Shown in pieces: positions 43,950 through 55,992 of a DNA stretch of 64,000 bases; position 1 is the first letter of the stretch; every line of letters begins with the position of its first letter. The position numbers and the translations under genes are program-made. The notes under the pieces are model-generated. The model made no database searches, was not told the origin of the DNA, and was given only the letters and a program-made list of their open reading frames with translations. The DNA is taken from positions 77,645,817-77,709,816 of the forward strand of contig CM055278.1 in the NCBI GenBank assembly GCA_029237695.1, written 5' to 3'. The DNA comes from Conchocele bisecta (Eukaryota > Mollusca > Bivalvia > Lucinida > Thyasiridae).

Positions 43950-46900
43950 GGTGTTCCCGACCGTCGAATCTACTCACCGCCCAACCTCCCCGACCATTTA
44001 GAAGATGGCCGCCGAACAGTACTATAATGTTTTATTAAGGACTGTTAACTTTCAGTCTGATCAATATTAACCGGGTAAATTGCTATAATAAAAAATCACA
44101 ATTTGAATGTAAAATGATTTAGAATACACCTTACATTTAATTACATCCGTAAATATGGCAATATATTTCCAAATTGCTGCCGAAATAGGCTGTTTTACAA
44201 CATTTTTCTGCGAGTCGTGTGCTGTTAAGAACAAATACAGACATTCATAAAGTTGAAACACATAATTATACATTGCTTTCCTTCACAAATAAATGGAACA
44301 TACAGGAGATAGTGATGCAACAGCCTTCCACAATTGTCAGAACAGTCAAATGTTCTATTCTGTACTGTATGGAGTTGTTATAAACAGCATTTCATGCACC
44401 TATTACATTTATGCATACTAGTTTGAAGTATACAAATCAAATCATTTGATAACATATACATATCCAGGCATACAATGCTATAATATATATTCAAAATGGC
44501 CGCCAAAATGATCAGATGTTCAATAATATTGATGATGAAGCTGCAGTTTTCAGAAATTAAACAACACTAACATTGTTATGTATAGAGTGTGATATTCTGC
44601 TTATTTCCAAAGACAAATACGGATGTATTTCAATCAGTTTGAGTATTGAAGAACTGTTTCAAAGTGTGTCCAAAATGGATTGACTGTTGACAAGGAATAC
44701 AATGTTATTATTGTTGACGAGCACACTTCTGACAATTAAGCGAGCATGATAACCATTGGCCAAGGCAGTATGTAGTATGGTATGATGAATGGCATGGGTA
44801 TGCTTATTGCAAACATGTATGGCTTTCTCACACATTATGCATACCGCATATGTCTTCACATGTGACAATAATTTAAATTAACCCTTGGTTGGATTGAAAA
44901 ATAAATACAATACATGGTAACGATATGTAATTCATACAGTCACTTATGTAATAAGTTAACCACTACATGTGCTGTATTCATTCTTCTAATTAAACATTAT
45001 TGAAACTAATATACCAAAAACCTAACCATATTCACTGTCACCATGACTTTTGATCAGTTTCAAGATGACCATCAAGATGGTCGCTTTTGCAATCAGGAGA
45101 TGTGATATTTATGGATCTATATGTACACTTTTAATACAGCTTAAACTTCTAAAATTAGTTGATAATACCCTTAGCTCGAGGAGGTCCCGTATCTTGCGAT
45201 GACACCAAACTCTGCTAGCCCATGACATATACTCGAATACATGTCTCTGGTTGCTATAGTAATGTAATATGATTGTCCATCAGCGGTGTAATACATTTGA
45301 AAGAAAACCATAGGGATTGTTATGCGGATTCAATGCCACATAGGGGCATATGGAGGCAAATACGTGTCTATTAACTACAAACTACGTGTGGTATGTATGT
45401 GCTAAACATATACAATGTAAATATAATTTTGCATTCAGTAAATAAATGTGCACACGGTACATGATTATAGAGTTTTTTATCATTAGAATGACATTACCTG
45501 TTGTCAAATAGAGAAATATATATTCAGACGACCCCTAAGAGCCAGCAAAACACACAACAGAATGCCATGTAGACAATAGTTTAATTGCATAGTAAAGTCC
45601 AAAATTTAATATGTCTCGATAGAGGCTCTGTGATATTGTATAGATGAACATTTTTATACATTGCATACTATGTTATGGAGATAACGTTATCATTCATGGG
45701 GGTTTAAATGTATAGTAATGGCCCTATGAGTGAGTGTGGCTACACGTGGTAGATGTGCATACTTCTTAAACTGGATTAAATTGATGTTTGAATACCCCGG
45801 AATGGTTTTTTCAGACTACATACATACTAATATTGGTTTGTATATATAGTAAATATTGGTGATTTGACACAACAGTGTAGAATAACACCGAATGTTGAAA
45901 CATATTGGACAAAATAGTAGTTTATGTATGCGTACATAACAGCTATATCAATATATTTGATATATTTGAAGAGCATATTCATGGTTTTATAAAGATCATG
46001 CACCTTCAATGTCTTTGTTTATATGAAAATTATGAAATGGTATATCCACCTTACAGGTTATCAAATGTCACTATTATGAAATCATGGTTAAATATTTACT
46101 TACCACGTTTCACTTACAAACTACAATATCGTCATGGGTGCCTCTCAAATAAGACTGATGGAACAATATGTATGTATGTATGTATGTATTAGGTAATGGC
46201 CATGATGCATGCACTGGTGTGCACTTACACTGGTAATGGATGACGGTCATACACATTGGAACACACACGTTCTCGTATGACACATACTGAATTTCAGTAG
46301 TTATACAAGTTATATTATTGGAATACACGATAAATAGTGTGTACATTATGTGGAACCGGGATATATCTCATTTTCATCGGTTATACTACCTAATTTTATT
46401 TTTATGTCTTACAAACTCATTTACTTGCTGGCTGCCATCTTGAAAGTGAATAACAATATATGTGTCCTGTTTTACTCCAGCTTAGCTTGCTCGTAATATT
46501 TACAGCTCTCTTAATGTTCTGTATTTTAGTATTTACTGTGTCATACATGGAGTAATATGTGCTACAAATAATCCATTCAGCATGGTAGAATATTTTCTAT
46601 ATCCAATTTGCAAATTAGTACCTACGACCTATACTATTGACAGTAATAATTATATTTATTTATTTATTTTACTTTAAGTTAATGGTCTTTAAAGGCCTGT
46701 CAACAGCTGAGAGTAATAATTATATGTATCAGTGACGTTCATGTTGGAATACACATCATAGTAACTATGGTAATTGTCTTGGTTCCATAAATATGAAATG
46801 GACATATAGAGAGACGAACAGACTTTCATTCTATGCTCTGCACCTCACAAATATTTCATTATGCCATTTTTATACACCCGTTTGAAAAAAAACAGGACGT
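43950..46900. other. Long AT-rich stretch without supported genes
   Basis: Contains degenerate CAAAATGGCCGCCAAAATG-type cores (44003, 44495, 45063, 46431), a TATG run (46168-46190) and a SINE tail trace (46672-46715). No coding character in any frame. Confidence 0.5.
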
Positions 46901-46903
46901 ATT

Positions 46904-46940
46904 ATGTATTCACCTTGTATGGGCGGGCGGGCGGGCACAG
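46904..46940. repeat. GGGC microsatellite within dispersed repeat
   Basis: TGTATGGGCGGGCGGGCGGG preceded by CACCCGTTTGAAAAAAAACA and a GACGTATTATGTATTCACC phrase. Low complexity. Confidence 0.6.
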
Positions 46941-47336
46941 CTTTTCAAAACTTTATGATTTATATCCCCTTGGCGGCCATTTTTACTTTTCGCACCCTGT
47001 ATCCTCGTCCACGCAATAACTCAAGTTCTACTACAGCGATCGTAACCAAATTCCGTGTACATGTTTATCACGGCCAGACGAAAAAGCCCATTGATTTTGT
47101 AAAATTTCCGATGACTTATCTCCCGACTTATCTCCTCGGGCTTGTTTTGGCGACATTTGTCCCGCTATACAGAGAGCAGATTGCTCTGTCAACAGAATCG
47201 TAAGTGTTTTTAAAATCAATAAAAGCACATAATGTAGACAGCTGACGTCGTATTCTCGTTTCATGTACAGAGGTTAGTGTATGGAGATAGTCAATTGTGC
47301 TCCAACCATTATGTTCATCGTGAACTATGTGATTTA

Positions 47337-47552
47337 CGAAGCCCCGCAGGGGACGTATAATTCTTTTTTTTATTATTTCGTTCACATGAAATAACAATTT
47401 TCGTTCCCTCAATTTAACGAACAATTCGTTCCCTCAATTTAGAAATTGTTAATTCGAGGGAACGAATTGTTAAATTGAGGAAATGAATTGTGTTTCATGG
47501 GAACGAATTAATAATATAAAATTCATGTCCCCTGCGGGGCTCCGTAGTTATT
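47337..47552. mobile_element. Palindromic MITE family D, copy 4, inside the LINE relic
   Basis: ACGAAGCCCCGCAGGGGACG at the left and GTCCCCTGCGGGGCTCCGT at the right. Confidence 0.85.
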
Positions 47553-47603
47553 GCATTCAGCCCATCTGCGTACCTCTGTTACTTTTATTGAAGCGGATTT
47601 CTG

Positions 47604-47907
47604 TAGCCCATTTCACCAATATTGCAAAGTATACTTATCTAGCAAAGTATAGTTTGATGGAGAAATTTTCAATTTAAGGATAAATTAATTTGTTTTATTA
47701 TACTGAATTTATTACATTATCACAGCCATTTTGGCTGTGGTAATGTAATAAATTCAGTATAATAATTTTGCATACATTTAATCATCAAATATATGCAGTC
47801 GTTAGTTCTATATGACATAATGCATTTCGGGGAAAATAAATGATTACTCCCTCAAAGTATACTTTGCTAGATAAGTATGCTTTGCAATTTTGATGAAATC
47901 GGCTACT
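47604..47907. mobile_element. MITE (GTAGCCCATTTCACC ends) inside the LINE relic
   Basis: GTAGCCCATTTCACCAATAT at the left, ATTTTGATGAAATCGGCTAC at the right. An inner palindrome spans 47695-47766 around CAGCCATTTTGGCTG. A half copy lies at 48035-48166. Confidence 0.82.
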
Positions 47908-48034
47908 GGTATCTGACGTCGATGATTTGGATATAGGACTAACTATCGCCTTTCTCCAACTAGACGGTATCACCCCTTCACGGCTTCAACATAACTCGCA
48001 TTGTAATCTTACAAAGCCAGATACTCACACGCCA

Positions 48035-48166
48035 AAATGTCTGTGATAACGTAATAAATTCAGAATAATAAAAATTAATAAATTTATCCTTAAATTGAAA
48101 ATTTCTCCCTCAAAGTATACTTTGCTAGATAAGTATACGTTGAAATATTGGTGAAATGGGCTACAG
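48035..48166. mobile_element. Half copy of the GTAGCCCATTTCACC MITE
   Basis: A right arm only, ending ATATTGGTGAAATGGGCTAC. It matches 47604-47735 in reverse. Confidence 0.78.
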
Positions 48167-48319
48167 TACTGGGCTGCCTACATGAGTAAGTTGTTTGTTG
48201 TATATTTCATATAAATAGAGGAAGGTGATGCTATATATGTACAATGTATACAAGCTATACATGAGTGTAAACAGTCATATTTATACATCACACATAGCAT
48301 TTGTTCGTCGACCGAGTTT

Positions 48320-48495
48320 AGCTCGGGAGACTGCTAGGTGAATCCGGCGGTATGCCCTCCGGAATATGTTTGATATCTACATCCCATTTCGCTGCGTTCT
48401 GATACATTTTAGAGCAAACACATCTTTACTCACCGAATTTTAGGTGGGGGGGGGGGGGGTGGGTTTTCCCCTACGTGGATCCGTCCTTGCGCATA
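48320..48495. mobile_element. hAT-like remnant sharing sequence with 38323-38616
   Basis: TCTACATCCCATTTCGCTGC, CACCGAATTTTAGG, a G run, then CTACGTGGATCCGTCCTTGCG. Confidence 0.5.
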
Positions 48496-48685
48496 GCATC
48501 TAAAGGTAATTGCAACAAAAAGCTCACCATTGCTATATGCTGAATCTTAGCAGCAATTGCTGCAACCATCATTGTTACCAGTCCAGTTGCAGACTTACTT
48601 GTACATTTTCATTTTTCTCACCAAGAGGTAATGTGCCGTATCACATGAGCATTAAGTGCTGAAAATCAGTCGTTCGAATTTCGAC

Positions 48686-48745
48686 TGCCCTCCCCCCCCC
48701 TCCCCCCCCCCGCGCGTTTTCTCTCCCCCCCCCCCACCCACCCCC
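48686..48745. repeat. C-rich tract with CGCGTTTTC motifs
   Basis: CCCTCCCCCCCCCTCCCC-type text and GCGTTTTCGGCGAAATCCTG; possibly a hAT end. Gly/Arg-rich frames on the minus strand are artefacts. Confidence 0.6.
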
Positions 48746-49149
48746 GCGTTTTCGGCGAAATCCTGGACCCGCGACCAATCACCTTGCCGTGATAGAAATG
48801 TTTGATTACGTTCAAAATATCGCTGATGCAAACGTGAACCAGTGTACAGTAGTACAATAGTGGGTGGGGTAGTTTCGCTGGCTCGTAACAATTTTACAAA
48901 TGAAAAGTAAAATTGCCGCCCGTGTGTTTAATTTTATCTAAACAATCAATTTTGGCTTACATATAGAGAGCATTATGCTGCCATACAGAACCATACTTTG
49001 TCTATAGGAACCAGTCGGGCAACCGATATATAATGTGACCGTAAACCAGTCCTGGTATGGAATAACAATAAATGACATTGTTATTATTTATACCAGATAG
49101 ATAAATAACATAAATGCTACAGGAAAGGTATGTCTGCGCCAAACATTTT

Positions 49150-49940
49150 TGTCTCACCCACGATAGTGGAAAGTGAGACATAGCGGTCGCAATTCCGGCG
49201 TCGTCGTCGTCGTCGGTGTCGTCAACAATTTGGGACGTACCTTTTGGACGTAGCATAATTTCCCATACCGCTTGATCCGTTAGTCGGATCATTACCAAAC
49301 GTGTGCAATAGCTTCCTCACGTTGATAGCTATTCATCCAGTATAACATTGACCTTCACCTTGGTGACCTTAACAATTGTGCGACGTACATTCTGGACGTA
49401 GCCAAATTTCCCATATCCCTTGATCCGTTAGTCTGATCATTACCAAACCATTCTCATTCGAGTGACCTTGATTTTCATCGTGGTGACCGTCACCTTTGTA
49501 GGACGTCAATTTTTGACGTAGCTAAAGTTCCCCTATATCTTGATACTTTAGTCGGATCATTACTAAATTTCAACACTTACTCACATTGATAGCTATCCCA
49601 CTGTCATTCGGGTGACATTGACATTGAGGACATTCACCTTTCTGTCAATACATACGTCCAATGTTGAATGGTCCTGATCCGTTAGTCGGATCATTACCAA
49701 ACTTCATCAATAGCTTCCTCACATTGATGGCCATCCACCCACTGTTATTCGGGTGACATTGACCTCCACATTGGGGACCTTAACCTTTGTGTCAATACAT
49801 ACGTCCAATGTTGAATGGTCCTGATTCGTTAGTCGGATCATTACCAAACTTCATCAATTGTTTCCTCACAATGATGGCTACCTACCCACTGTCATTTGGG
49901 TGACATTGACTTTCACCTAGGTGACCTTAACCTTTGTGGC
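49150..49940. repeat. Satellite-like array, reverse orientation of 4304-5184
   Basis: Opens with the hairpin GTCTCACCCACGATAGTGGA and a GTCGTCGTCGTCGTC run, then repeats of CCGTTAGTCGGATCATTACC, AGCTTCCTCACATTGATGG and TCGGGTGACATTGACC. A related opening occurs at 53733-53800. Confidence 0.8.
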
Positions 49941-50100
49941 ATTACTTTTGTACATACGGTCCACCCCCCCCCCCCTCCCCCCCCCCTCCCCGCCCCGTTT
50001 TAGCCACGGAGTTTACATAGATCACAGTTTGAGTCTGAATTTAAATGCCGTAAAACACAGGAAAGTGCATTTCGAAGAGCTGGCAAATAGGACAACCCCC

Positions 50101-50196
50101 TAGTTGCGAACGGTAACTCTTGAAATTACTCCCGTACCGTCCGTAGCTAGCTACGGACGGTACGGGAGTAGATTGCAAGAGTCACCTTCGCAACTA
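50101..50196. mobile_element. 96-bp hairpin element with 10-bp target duplication
   Basis: The terminal TAGTTGCGAA pairs with TTCGCAACTA. The centre TACTCCCGTACCGTCCGTAG and its exact complement form a 44-bp perfect palindrome. GACAACCCCC flanks both sides (50091-50100 and 50197-50206). Confidence 0.88.
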
Positions 50197-51983
50197 GACA
50201 ACCCCCCGTTACCCAAATGCTGGATACGCCCCTGCGTTAATCGGATCCTTTACCAAGATTCATCATTAGCTTTCTCAGATTGATGGCTATCCACGCGGTT
50301 TCTCATTCGGGTGGCCGTGACCATTGTGACCGTAAACCAGTCCTGGTACAGCTTAGCAACAAGGAGTAACTTCTCAGGACAACGGCATTGGTTGTTATTA
50401 CTATGACAGAGAGATACATAAAATAGATGCTGCCGGAAAGGTATGTCTGTGCCAAACATTTTATTATATTATTTGCATGCTCTACATATGCAGGCTAAAT
50501 TTTCTGTGTGCTACTTGATGTGGAGGTGAGATAGATATTTCGAAAGTGAAAGTAGACAGTTCCGTCAAAAAAGGGGAAATAGAACATACCTCATGGAAAT
50601 CAACCCGCATGACCCCGTGTTTGGCATGGATCTAGAACCGGCTTAGGTCGCTGACTCCAGGAATGGAAGTAACACAATTGATTGTGTCGCAGGAAGTTTG
50701 CGATTGTCATGTTTGTGTGAATGTTTGTCTATGGGAAACCAATTGCCTGCCTGTTTCCTATAACCTGCCGCGATTAGGTACCAGTCCACCAAGATTTTAG
50801 AATTTGTTAGCAATTCTTGGCCGAGTGAGCACATCCGCAAGTTTTTTTCTCAGATATCCTCTTCATATATTCACAGAGGCTGTTTGCTGTATACACCTGT
50901 TACATTATATGTCAAGAAACTTTAGTAACTACACAAATCAAATTGGCATACAGCTAAGAGCATTTATAATGTGTGAAAGTTAGCATGTGGTGGTCAATTT
51001 CTGCACTTATTCAGTCATGGCCGCTGGACTAAAGGCGCCAGAAAGCCATGTGACGTGCGGAGTTTGCACCAACAAATAATGTGTGAATCAAGTCTACATG
51101 TATACCTGCCCACACTGATCATAGTCTGTACTGGTACTGAGTGTTTTGTTTTCGAGCCACAAACCTCTGTTTCAGACTGTTAAAATGGCGCCCCAAACAA
51201 CAAACACACATTTCGAGCGGAAGATGCGTACAATTTTAATCTGAATATGCTCACTAAATGGCCCAGATCACAGTTTGGCACATAATTTTACAAATACTTG
51301 CTTTTGTCAGCTGAAAATAGCATAGGATGGGGAGTATTTAATTTTAAGTCACATTCAATCGCCACAGACAGGCAATTTTGGAATATTCAGTAAAAAGCCG
51401 ATAGGCAAACTACGAAACTAAGCCTTTTTCAGGTGGAATGGTACCTTATGGCGGCATTCCGCTGGTGTTCGCTATCTTAGCGATCAGGTGTCGCGTTACA
51501 AGTCACGGATCAGGTTTGTCACACAGTCGTAATAGGAGCGTATAAATGTATAAATATGCACCCGTCTTACAAAAACACACCACCTATATGTACCGGTACT
51601 ATATCTACTGTACATACAGTATACCCTGTAGGTAAACCAGACACCCACTCACTCTAAGACTAAGGTGCGATGGCGGTGGGGGTGGGGTCGGGTGGGGTAG
51701 GAGGGCATATATTGCTTTGATTTTGAGGTCCGTCCGTGCGTTGTTATTTATATCAACTAGTCTGTAATATATATTATTCATTTATACGGCATAATGCATC
51801 ATCTAAAAGGCTTGGTATAGCTTGAGTGTTTGTTTTATATTTGAATACTGATATTTACGGAAGACCACATGCGATTACCTTCACACTGTTGTTGGAATAC
51901 TTCTAAAACATTTACACAGCTTATATACACGGAAACATATTACGAATGTACCGGGTAGATAGTCTGTATACCATTGAACATTG
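50197..51983. other. Unassigned region with satellite scraps
   Basis: A satellite scrap lies at 50230-50330. Two weak coding hints (50600-50650 and 51026-51090) are discussed under rejected items. No gene supported. Confidence 0.4.
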
Positions 51984-52171
51984 AGGACTATTATGTAAAT
52001 TTCACAATAACACTGTGTTCTTGTTGACAATTATTGGATTTACATTTATTGAGAATAGATTGCATATGCAGCCTATGTTCAATAACTGTAATTCCATCAA
52101 TTGAAATTCCACTATCCTAAATGTGCACTTACGAGCATTTTAGTCGTACGAAGTTTAGTGAAACGGCCCTC
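51984..52171. mobile_element. MITE family A, 5'-truncated copy
   Basis: Lacks the outer left arm, has the TTGAGAATAGATTGCATATG core and the right end AGTTTAGTGAAACGGCC. Confidence 0.75.
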
Positions 52172-52334
52172 TGACTTCAAATCCGGAGGTTGTGGGTTCA
52201 AACCTCGCCCTATGTGTGAAACATACTAACATAGCATTTCCCACTGGTCTGTCGGATGAGACTTTAAACTGTGGCCCCGTCTCTATATGACATTAACCGT
52301 TGCTGGGGCGCTAAACCCATTCACTTTCACTCTT
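52172..52334 (+). mobile_element. tRNA-derived SINE, 5'-truncated
   Basis: Begins in the head at CTGACTTCAAATCCGGAGGT, has the B box GGGTTCAAACCTCGCC and ends GCTAAACCCATTCACTTTCA. Sister of 24247-24455. Confidence 0.8.
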
Positions 52335-52397
52335 TTTTCAAGCGGAAAGCTTACTTTGAGTGACAATACACGGATCTACATTATTTTTCCTTCACAG

Positions 52398-52448
52398 GGG
52401 TCAGCCTTCATTGGAAGCCGACATATTAAAGACACCATACAGATGTCG
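52398..52448 (+). CDS. Candidate 51-nt internal exon of an unknown gene
   Basis: The polypyrimidine-rich acceptor TTATTTTTCCTTCACAG is followed by 51 bases and the donor GTAAGT. Frame 1 gives GSAFIGSRHIKDTIQMS; a second frame is also open (GQPSLEADILKTPYRC), so the phase is not fixed. The exon sits between a SINE and a MITE that starts 20 bases after it. No protein family is recognised. It may belong to the same plus-strand gene as 61739-61936, but no intervening exon was found. Splice-site quality is the main support, and chance cannot be excluded. Confidence 0.35.
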
Positions 52449-52468
52449 GTAAGTCACAGAATACTAAG

Positions 52469-52889
52469 CAATGTGCATGATCACCTTGATCACAACATCA
52501 ACAACAATGGCTGAAAGTGTTGAAAGCTCGCCCACACCAAAGTAAGTATTATTTGATATTTTCCTTAATATGCAACGGATTTTTATGAAATATGGCAGCA
52601 AACGCTTCTTCATAAGCTGTACTTGGCACAAACTTATGTCGTTTTTGCGAAGAATCGAGTTCTGTGTCGGTAGACACGGAAATCGATTCTTCGCAAGAAT
52701 GACAGAAGTTTGGGCCAAAGTACAGAGACCACCAAATGCAGCTTAACAAGACGCGTTTGATGCGCCATATTTCATAAAAATCCGTTACATAATAAGGACA
52801 AAATAAAAGAACACGTACTTTGAATCGGAGGGCTTCTGGAAGTTTCAGTACCTGTTGTTGCTGTTGTAACCACGTGATCATACACCTTG
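52469..52889. mobile_element. Palindromic MITE family B, TSD CTAAG
   Basis: Starts CAATGTGCATGATCACC, ends CACGTGATCATACACCTTG. CTAAG at 52464-52468 and 52890-52894. The 116-residue minus frame is palindrome-derived. Confidence 0.92.
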
Positions 52890-53082
52890 CTAAGGCCATG
52901 CATAATAATTACGTTGGTTCTTAGACACCGGGGTTTGCGGAATGTGATTTTTTTAAATGTATTTTTGTTTGTTTGAGATGTTCAATTCTGTTTTGTTTTC
53001 AAGTCGCCAGACGCATATATGTTCTATAACATTACTATAACTTCTTTAGACATGAACAATCACCAGATTTTCGTTATACATA

Positions 53083-53350
53083 TTGACCCTTAGACCGCTA
53101 TCTTCATTTGTTGTCGTCTGCTGTTTATTTTCTAATTTCCATTTTTATCATCAAAAACATGCTTTGACAGCACTTTAGAATAATTTACAACATGCTTTGA
53201 TAGCACTTCAGAATCATTTCCATTGGAAATGATTCTGAAGATGGAAATGATTCTGAAGTGCTTTAAAATCATGTTTTTATTGAGAAATAAGGCAAGATAT
53301 AAAAGCAACAACAGACGACAAGTGTTGTGTGTAGCGGTCTAAGGGTTAAT
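53083..53350. mobile_element. Inverted-repeat element (ACCCTTAGACCGCTA ends)
   Basis: GACCCTTAGACCGCTATCTT and TTGTTGTCGTCTGCTGTT pair with AACAACAGACGACAA and TAGCGGTCTAAGGGTTA. The centre holds CAGAATCATTTCCATTGGAA and its complement. Confidence 0.85.
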
Positions 53351-54444
53351 ATATTTGTGCATGGTAATGTTTTGTTATTGATCATGTGGCGAATTTACAG
53401 TACAATTTTATTTCTCCATGATGATAAAATGCTCGACGGGCAGGGATTTTTCTGACGCGGCGATATCTGAGAACCAAAGTACTTTTTATGGCCTAATGCA
53501 CACTTTATTTTGTGTACACTACTTATATTATCATATTGCAAAATATAGTAGACGTTATAGTCATGTCATAGCATAGCTTGTATAGGAGTACAACGTACGA
53601 CATGTGAAACAGGTGAATATCACCGTAAAAATGGGCCGGTCGAATTTGTGTATGCTCAACCCTGTATACGTATCATTATTAACGTATGTGTACACGACAC
53701 GAGTAATTGGTGGTGTAAACTGATTGTTGACTCGCCCACGTTAGTGGAAAGTGAGACTTAGCGGTCGGTCACTATTCTGGCGTCGTAGGCGTCAACCGCT
53801 TTGGCTTTGCCGGTTAGTGCCATCCGTGCCGAGCGCGCTTCTCGCCAATGAGTGTGATTCTCGGTCGGCCGGGATAGTATGATTTAGAATTTAATATTTA
53901 TTTACATCTCACCAATTGTACAAAACAAATATATCAAGAATTACGAGAGACGATATATGCATATACATGTATGTACAAATAAAAAACACACACACACTGC
54001 ATTCCAATACAGTATGAATGTGTAAAGCAACTGTTGTCAGTCAATGCTGAATATTGCAGCGGTTATCTCCCATGCACTTGCCGTTTGTATCTGTGCTCAG
54101 ACTTGTTAAAATAATAGATGCCGACGGGAAGTGGTATGGGACATACGACCATAAAAAGCATCAACGTACACTAGTTGCTCGGTTATAAACAGTTACCTGA
54201 CACGAATCATGTACATAATAAAAATAAAAGTTGAGATGCCGGTACTGACCGTGACAAGGTGTCTAAAACTGAATTAAGATTGAAATAATAATAATATGTG
54301 AGGATGAACATAATTGCAAAATCAACTATTACTTCCAATGTAAAATATGTCTTAAAGAATCGATTATCAACCCAGTTCAGATCTTAGGTGAACTGATCAG
54401 TACCAACATCTCCCGAATATAATAAACACACACAAAAAATGTAT
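53351..54444. other. Unassigned AT-rich region
   Basis: Includes a scrap of the GTGGAAAGTGAGAC satellite opening (53733-53800) and a CA run at 53985. No gene. Confidence 0.4.
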
Positions 54445-54810
54445 TTATTTTTTGTAAAATATTAACGCAGGTTTTGGCACAATTCGTTTCATTTCTTTGC
54501 ATGAAAACACAAATTTAATCTTTATCGTCTCAGTGAAGTTTACAAAATTCGGACAGACCCGACATGCTGCATCGGTTAAGTTTATTCTAATTGATTCATA
54601 AAGATTACAGTGAAGAATAACATGTGATTCATTCTCAACTTGCTGAGTAGTACCAAACGGACAGAACCTCTCACTTTCTATTACATTTTCATATCGACCG
54701 GTTTCTATCCGCAATGGAGCTACACCGCATCGGAATCTTTCAAAAGCAGATCTATGCTGTAATGGTAGAGTTAGTTTCCAGTATTCTTGTTTAAAAAGCA
54801 TTTACGTTCT
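54445..54810 (-). pseudogene. Non-LTR retrotransposon ORF2 C-terminal relic
   Basis: The minus frame carries HRSAFERFRCGVAPLRIETG, RYENVIESERFCPFG and ENESHVILHCNLYESIR, the conserved region after the reverse transcriptase with its Cys...His...Cys zinc motif. The second Cys of CPxC reads G (CPFG), so the zinc site is damaged. It may be the displaced end of the element whose palm is at 56975-57714, separated by 2.2 kb of later insertions and other sequence, or a separate copy. Length about 118 codons. Confidence 0.78.
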
Positions 54811-55992
54811 TAGTTTATTTCGCCCATTATGCCGTCAACTCTATTTACACAATCCGACCAATTTGAGAAATATTGTCCTAACAATGCAGGATATCAATGC
54901 AGGATATATACATATATATCTGGATATCATCAGTACATTTCTTCTTTTGTATGAATACAGATATATCTATATATCTTTCATGGCCAAGATAACTAAATTT
55001 GTCCATTACAGAATAGAACCAGTTTTTTTGCAAGATCTGTTAGCTTTATTGTATGCCCATGTAAAAATACGTTTGTTAACTCTAGCAAGGTTCATATTTA
55101 CATGACGAACCCAGTGACCACACATACTCTTCCACTGAGAAACAAATATGAAAAGTCATGCAGAGCATGACGTTATTAGCCGATCAAATCAGGGTTCAAT
55201 ATATGTCCACATTTTAGTAGTTACGGAATCTCAGGGAAAAGTGAGAGAAGTGTTGACTTCCTCCCCAACCAAATTCTCCCAGTTATATTTAGTAAATTAC
55301 TATGGATTTGCCATTTACTTGGCGGCCATTTTGAGTTTTCTGACAATGGAGTATATTAACTGCAATATTATTCCAGTTGAAAGAATTAACCTTTGAATAT
55401 AGGTGAAGGCGCTTAGCATTACACAACTATGTAGCAAGTCAATCGAAATCTCATAAATACCCGATTTTTGGCGGCCATCTTGAAAATATGATAATAATAT
55501 ACTGAATATTAGTGTAGTTTACGTAAATTCTTTAATATATCCATCTGAAATGTTTTTGAACAACTTTCAAAGTTAAGAACCATGACCTACCTATTGGCTC
55601 ATATATTGGCAATTTTCAACTTCCGTCAAGCATAAATTTCAATGACCTTGAAATAACCCTGAACTTGGTTTAAAAAAATGGCACCCGGATTTTTTGGAAA
55701 CCTTATACATTTAAGTTTATAAAAACACCGGGTGCCATAAATTAACACGAGGTGCCGGAATCTTATATATATACCTATTGCCCAGATCGTAGAAGATGCC
55801 AGAATTTAAGAAAAACAAGCATGTAAAAAGGTGATTAATTTGGTGTGCAAGTACTGTATGTGAACTTCAATGTATATATTGCCAATGCAGATATACTGTC
55901 TGTATAATCAAAATACATCATCTCGCACGTCTTAAGCATGTTAAGTACAGTGACAGCACGGGTGTCAAACATTATAATTCAGTGGGTGGCCG
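54811..55992. other. AT-rich region between LINE relics
   Basis: TTGGCGGCCATTTTGAG (55319) and TTTGGCGGCCATCTTGAAAA (55467) recur. No coding character. Confidence 0.4.

Larger units (their letters stand above)
47165..48015 (-). pseudogene. Non-LTR retrotransposon reverse transcriptase relic broken by two MITEs
   Basis: Minus-strand pieces in protein order: 48015-47908 (GVIPSSWRKAIVSPISKSST, an RT region upstream of the palm), 47603-47553 (RRWAECNN), 47336-47165 (DEHNGWSTIDYLHTLTSV, ETRIRRQ and CAFIDFKNTYDSVDRA, the FxDxxxAYDxV-type palm strand). The gaps are exactly two MITEs (47604-47907 and 47337-47552). No YADD box is present, so this is a third of an ORF2. KNTYDSV replaces the usual KKAYDSV. 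It is related to the relic at 56975-57714. Confidence 0.75.

Noticed and set aside
50600..50650. Possible small exon: plus MEINPHDPVFGMDLEPA, or minus segment between TGGAGTCAG and GTATGT
   Set aside because: The plus frame lacks an acceptor and the minus segment has stops in all three frames. Without RNA evidence neither can be called.
51026..51090. MAAGLKAPESHVTCGVC, resembling the start of a RING/TRIM protein
   Set aside because: A stop follows three codons later and no further zinc ligands or splice donor are visible.
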